A stretch of 64,000 nt of DNA from Echinometra lucunter (lineage: Eukaryota > Echinodermata > Echinoidea > Camarodonta > Echinometridae). Position numbers and translations under genes: made by a program. Shown here piece by piece: positions 59,492-64,000 of the stretch (its first letter is position 1; each line of letters begins with the position of its first letter). The stretch covers positions 15,934,438-15,998,437 of the forward strand of contig CM057162.1 in assembly GCA_029962745.1 (NCBI GenBank), written 5' to 3'. The notes beneath the pieces were generated by a model. That model did not search any database. It was not told where the DNA came from and saw only the letters and a list, made by a program, of their open reading frames with translations.

Positions 59492-59519
59492 GGGGGGGGG
59501 GGGGGGGGGGGGGAGGGGG
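59492..59519 (+). repeat. 22-G homopolymer plus GGGGG
   Basis: Twenty-two consecutive G, one A, then five G. It can form G-quadruplexes, and length is prone to sequencing or assembly error. Confidence 0.85.
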
Positions 59520-60690
59520 AATAGTGGTCTTTGTAGGCAGGTGGTCTTCCTATACAGCTTATTGCTAAAGCATGCACATTTGACTGTATCATGCATGCTT
59601 GCCAACACTGAAGAATGAAAAGGCAGTAGATTATTGTGTTGTTGTCATTGTTGTTAGTACAATGCGCTAGGTGGTTGAATTCCATGAAAAGTGGTAGTTT
59701 ACCGCCTAAATCGGTAGAGTTGGCAAGTATGTATCATGTGATCACCATTCAATGTGCTAACTGAATATACCTCTAGTTTTTAGACCTGCACAAGGAAAAA
59801 TGATATACCACTTTCAACCCACAAATAACGATTCCTTTGAGAAATATTTTTCTGCTGAATTTGTTTTTTCTATATAATGTAGTGTTTGGTAACCTGGGAT
59901 ACCAACTTAAAATTTACCATTTTCTTGAATTGTTGGATTTTTAGCGCTGAAGGCAACCCTGGGTACCGAAAAACGTGAAAGTTTTTTTCAGTGTTTTATA
60001 CAAGATTTTGATGCATTTAAGGAATTCCTGTCATACCTCATCATAAAAGAGGGAAAAATTGGCATTGGGATCATTAGCACTGATTGTAACATAAAAGTTG
60101 CCATAACAACAAAAACATTGAATACCTATATTCTGATGGACACAAGATGGCGCTACACAAGACCATAACTCAAATCACAGTATGCGGAATCATATAGGAG
60201 TTTCATATAGGTGCCACCAAAAATTACAATCTTTACTGATGATTTTATGATAATACAAGCTGTTTTCTACTGAAAAGGAAAGTTCAAGTGTAGAGTGACA
60301 ATAATGGTTTAACTTCAGATAACTTAGGGATCTCCTGCCAGCCGAGAGGCAATATTTTAGGGAAGATATAAATTAATGCATTTCTAGCTCTTAGCAATAA
60401 ATTGTAGTTGTTTTTTTCTTCAGAGAGTGACATCCTTTGCTAAGAATATGATATGCAGAAAATAATCAAACATGAAAAATCTGTATATTCACAAAACCTT
60501 AGACAATGCTCCATAGTGTTTATGCATACTGAACATTTCAGTGATGCTTGATGGTTAACCAGTGAATGCCAAAGGCATGTTATGTTCCATTTTTATCTTT
60601 TGTATTACTGCCACATTCTGCCTATTATTGTTTATTTTAGTTTGAATTACAACAACCAGTGAGGAGAGCCTTTAAAAAGAAATTATCATT
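59520..60690. other. Stretch without recognised genes
   Basis: AT-rich, with no exon, RNA gene or TIR pair recognised. Confidence 0.4.
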
Positions 60691-60695
60691 TCTTA

Positions 60696-60943
60696 GGCAT
60701 TTTAGGAAAACACTTTTGTGCGAAAAGACGTGTCCGGAACGCAAAATGGAAAATTTTTGAAAATCAGAATTTTCAAACACAGATTGATATACAATATATA
60801 AATGAATATAGATCTTGCTGTGGGATAATAATGACTGAAATTTCTTACCAATATGTCACCACAATAGACATTTCAATTTTTGAATTTTTGCATTTTGCGT
60901 TCGGGATGCATTCTTTCGCACCATAGTGTTTTCCAAAGATGCC
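60696..60943. mobile_element. Fold-back element, about 250 bp
   Basis: The arms GGCATTTTAGGAAAACAC.. and inverted GGCATCTTTGGAAAACAC.. run about 55-70 bp and share GTGCGAAA and GAACGCAAAATG. The flanks are T/A-rich (TTA), so a TA or TTA target is possible. No transposase is present. Confidence 0.7.
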
Positions 60944-61057
60944 TTACAGGTAATCCCCAGACGTTCGTTGTTGTCTGTGTGACATTTATGTATTGTTATT
61001 TCTGTCTTGAAAATGTATTGTCATGTTATGTTATGTTCCTGGAAATGAAACAAATGA

Positions 61058-61094
61058 ATAGATAAATAAATAAATAAATGAATGAATAAATAGA

Positions 61095-61137
<43 letters not shown>
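61058..61137 (+). repeat. (AAAT)n microsatellite
   Basis: About 80 bp of TAAA/TGAA units, pure in the second half. Confidence 0.9.
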
Positions 61138-61138
<1 letters not shown>

Positions 61139-62470
61139 GAGTAATTATTTACATTCTCCCTTCAGGTTTGGTCAGATAAGTTTAGTACTCGGGGCTCCAT
61201 GTGTAAACTCCAAGATATTATGGTTCCAGATATAAAATTGGGATATTCATTGACACCTGCCAATGTCAAACCCTCTCTTACATCCAGAAACAAAATATCT
61301 TCAGTCCTCTAAAACTTGTCATGTCAAAGTTGAAAAAGGTCTGAAAACACAAACTAACCATAAGACCAAGTTTCTATTATGAGGGGGAATGCCTGCTATG
61401 TGTTGTAGAACCATGGATTTTCTTGCACGCCTATTATTGTCAATGGAAGAGTCATCCACTGAGCCAGCACAGTAGGTGTTATTGTGGTTAGCTGAGTTTT
61501 AGTTGGAATGCTCCACTCCCCTAGCAGGAGGGATTGTTTTGATGATATACTCCATAACAACAGAGGGACACTAATTTCACTGCATTCCATATCCTGATTT
61601 CAGAAAAGTTTGCTTTATATAGCCAATGACCATAAATATATCAATATATAACTTTTCCATGACAATGCATCAATGTCTGAATTAACTCTTGAATTAACTT
61701 TTCAAATTTATGAAATTTTTTGCATTTAAATCCAAATAACTATTTTCAGATGTATAAATACTGTTTTCAGTGAAGAACCAACTGCAATAATTTAGCTGAT
61801 AAAACTATGCTCTCATGAAAAGATAATAACCTTGTACATGTACACCAAGAAGAAATTCTTCGGATGGATGAGTAAAAAATTTTCTTAGTTGTGAAAGCAG
61901 TTGAATTGTTAAGCTAAATTTGTTTTAAAAATCCCTGGAAGTCTGAAAATGAAAATAAAAGACTTATGTGAGAGAAAAGTCAGTGCTCATCTTCAGTTTC
62001 AAGTTTTAAGTATTTTCACTAATAAAAAAGGTAGCAATTACATACAACTACAGAAAACTATAGAACTATTTACAAAGTTTTGTAATACAATAATACAATA
62101 GATAAATAACAAGTAAACAAAGACACATAAATACAAACAATATTGAGGATATTTGGGGTACTTTTTAATCAAATCTTTATGTTTATTGTCATAACCTAGC
62201 CCACTTTTTTCTATATAATGTTTTGGGTAATCTGTTTATGAAGCATCATACAAGATGTTCTAGTTCTTCACATATTTTGGCTGTATCACATAACACTCAT
62301 CATGCACATGTCAATATTTGACAGGATGTCGTACAAAATCTGTGCAAATAGGGTCATTCCCTCTCTGTAATGTTTGTAAGGACAAACTCAAGTGTCTGTC
62401 CATTCTCTTTGACATATAAAAAGAGTTCTAAATACCAAAGCGAACGTAACAGAACAAAAATGTTTTACCA
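61138..62470. other. Stretch without confirmed genes
   Basis: A splice-acceptor-like tract (TTTACATTCTCCCTTCAG, 61149-61166) precedes 48 open codons on plus. A minus-strand frame at 61590-61396 is repeat-free. Neither shows coding composition or homology that I recognise. Confidence 0.3.
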
Positions 62471-62475
62471 TTAAA

Positions 62476-62479
62476 GAGA

Positions 62480-62513
<34 letters not shown>

Positions 62514-62530
62514 CAGACAGACAGACAGAC
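62476..62530 (+). repeat. (GA)n then (ACAG)n compound microsatellite
   Basis: GAGA run followed by CAGAGA and ACAG units. Confidence 0.9.
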
Positions 62531-62534
62531 TGTA

Positions 62535-63095
62535 TACAAGAAATAGCATAAGCTTGGACTTGGCACATCAGCAATTTCATTTACTAATTCATTAGGAATA
62601 CTAAATTTAATACTGATTGGGAAGCATTCAGAAAAATAATACCTTTACCTTTTCTTGATATTACAACACTGTAATTATAATGCAAACAGATACTTCATTT
62701 GCTTGCTTATCCACAGATAAAGTTCTCTGTATGTCTACTCGTAAATTTGACAAAATAAGTGTCACATTTTCACCGCAATGTTAAAAGAATGAATTATCTC
62801 GGGAAAATTCAGTCAGAAGTAATATGGAGTATGACATTATAGAGCAGCTCTGATACTTGTAGGTGAGTGGCCACCCAAAAGGAATTCTTTGAGAGGATTG
62901 ACAACAGGGTTAAGTGTGACAAAGAGATTACCTTTTAAATAGTTATAGGGATAATGCAATGCTTGGTTGGTGAAATCTACAAGGGGTGCAGAGAGGGGCT
63001 GGTAAAGATGTAGCAAATTGTACATGAAAAATCATGCAAATCAACTACATTTATTTGGGTAGAGTTGTGTTGATTCCCTGGTTGTAATGCATCCC
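62535..63095. other. Stretch without recognised features
   Basis: AT-rich. A 62-codon minus-strand frame (63025-62837) is repeat-free but has no recognisable domain. Confidence 0.35.
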
Positions 63096-63119
63096 ATAGT
63101 CAAAATGTCATCTACATAG

Positions 63120-63325
63120 AGCCACAGAGGTGTTAGTTTATATACTTTTATATGTAGTTAGGTTGTTAGAAGGCTGTTAGTCTATATTTTCATTATGAAG
63201 CTAAGGTGTTACAAGGGTGTCAGTTCATATACTTTTATGTGAAGTCACATTGTAGGGTGTTAGAAGGGTGTTAGTTTATACACCTTTATATGACATTATG
63301 GTGTCAGAAGGGTTTTTAGAAGTTC
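63120..63325 (+). repeat. Minisatellite, 44-50 bp unit, four copies
   Basis: TGTTAGTTTATATACTTTTA-like units start at 63131, 63175, 63219 and 63269, with GAAGT.A..GTGTTAGAAGG between. Confidence 0.85.
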
Positions 63326-63329
63326 AAAT

Positions 63330-64000
63330 GAATTTGTATAAAGTAATCACCTTTCTGCTTTTAAGCAGACGATGAAGAAGTAGAAGTTTGGTCTAAGTAA
63401 AAACTGCGATACGAAGAAAATATACACGGGTGATCAAGAAGAAGAAAGAACCTGGGGGGAGAGATTAACAGTGAAATCTAACACAAAAAACATGTTTAGA
63501 TATTTATATTTCAGAATAGATAAGTCAAGTCTGTGAATATGTCAAGTCAAAATGTCAAGTGTGTGAATATGAGCATAGATTCATATTTAAATATTTCATT
63601 CCATTTGAGAATAGTTTATCAATTGCCGGCATTAGGGCATTTTCATCTTGTGTTGCTCGCTGTGATCACTATGATATGTCAAATGTTATAACAATCTATT
63701 ATGCTAACTTGTTTCACTTTGGAATTATGGATCCTCAGTCTCCCGCAGAAATGAGATTTGATAAAAAGGGATACATAAACTGTATTTTCTAATTGCTGAC
63801 TGACTGAGTTTGTTTTGTTGTGTTCTGGCTCAAACCTGACACTCCTACTCATTTCTTTAACTTAAATCTATATCAGCAGATACTTCTAATGCCTGTAGTC
63901 TTTAGGCACACATACTATTTAGCACTTTAAATAGCCCATAAAACCTTGAGCCAGGTCTAACTTTGTCATTCTCTTGCCATCAGAAGTAAGTGAAGTACAA
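63330..64000. other. Stretch without recognised features
   Basis: AT-rich. A 77-codon plus-strand frame at 63559 has no recognisable motif. Confidence 0.35.

Noticed and set aside
61167..61312. Second exon for the plus-strand gene after an acceptor-like TTCTCCCTTCAG
   Set aside because: Phase fits and 48 codons are open, but codon use is not coding-like and it ends in a stop without recognisable similarity.
61396..61590. 64-codon minus-strand frame resembling protein
   Set aside because: No homology recognised, no splice signals and AT-biased third positions.
1..64000. CRISPR arrays, prokaryotic operons, rRNA genes
   Set aside because: No regular direct repeats with unique spacers, no dense open frames with ribosome-binding sites, and no rRNA-like sequence. 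The window is eukaryotic.

Overview
The window looks like a gene-poor, AT-rich piece of an animal nuclear genome, most likely a marine invertebrate and probably an echinoderm (sea urchin type). The organism call is an inference. It rests on abundant GA/CT microsatellite blocks, tRNA-derived SINEs ending in (ATT)n, many short terminal-inverted-repeat (TIR) elements with TTAA, TA or 8-bp target duplications, and the lack of any bacterial-style gene array. Nearly all reading frames longer than 60 codons are translated microsatellites or lie inside repeats.

The only protein-coding signal I can support is a head-to-head pair near 58 kb. On the minus strand, 58025-57947 is a short first coding exon: Kozak ATG, signal-peptide-like start, then a CAAG/GTAAGG splice donor. 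On the plus strand, 58417-58494 is a second candidate first exon: ATG in good context, 26 GC3-rich codons, then CAT/GTGAGA. The roughly 390 bp between the two ATGs would be a bidirectional promoter. If the minus-strand gene is real, most of 1-57946 is probably its large first intron or introns. I cannot recognise either protein.

Region by region: 0-12 kb holds a nested pair of DNA transposons, a 160-bp minisatellite, a degenerate hAT-like remnant, a second copy of the TTAA element, a CACTCTAAA MITE and a pogo-like mini-element. 12-20 kb has tandem duplications, a string of three abutting MITEs and an amplified 72-bp TTAA element. 20-29 kb has a 155-bp satellite, a bare poly(A) insertion, a GC-rich island and a GAT/ATC palindrome. 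29-37 kb has several fold-back elements and a tRNA-derived SINE. 37-57 kb has long microsatellites, including a GAA/TTC tract of about 49 units, more SINEs, two TTAA elements and a splice-acceptor-like minisatellite. 58-64 kb has the divergent promoter, a 22-G run, one more fold-back element and a 44-50 bp minisatellite.

The most distinctive observation is a family of elements exactly 72 bp long, most flanked by TTAA or a one-base variant, with related ends on a 722-bp element. It looks like a very small non-autonomous transposon family.
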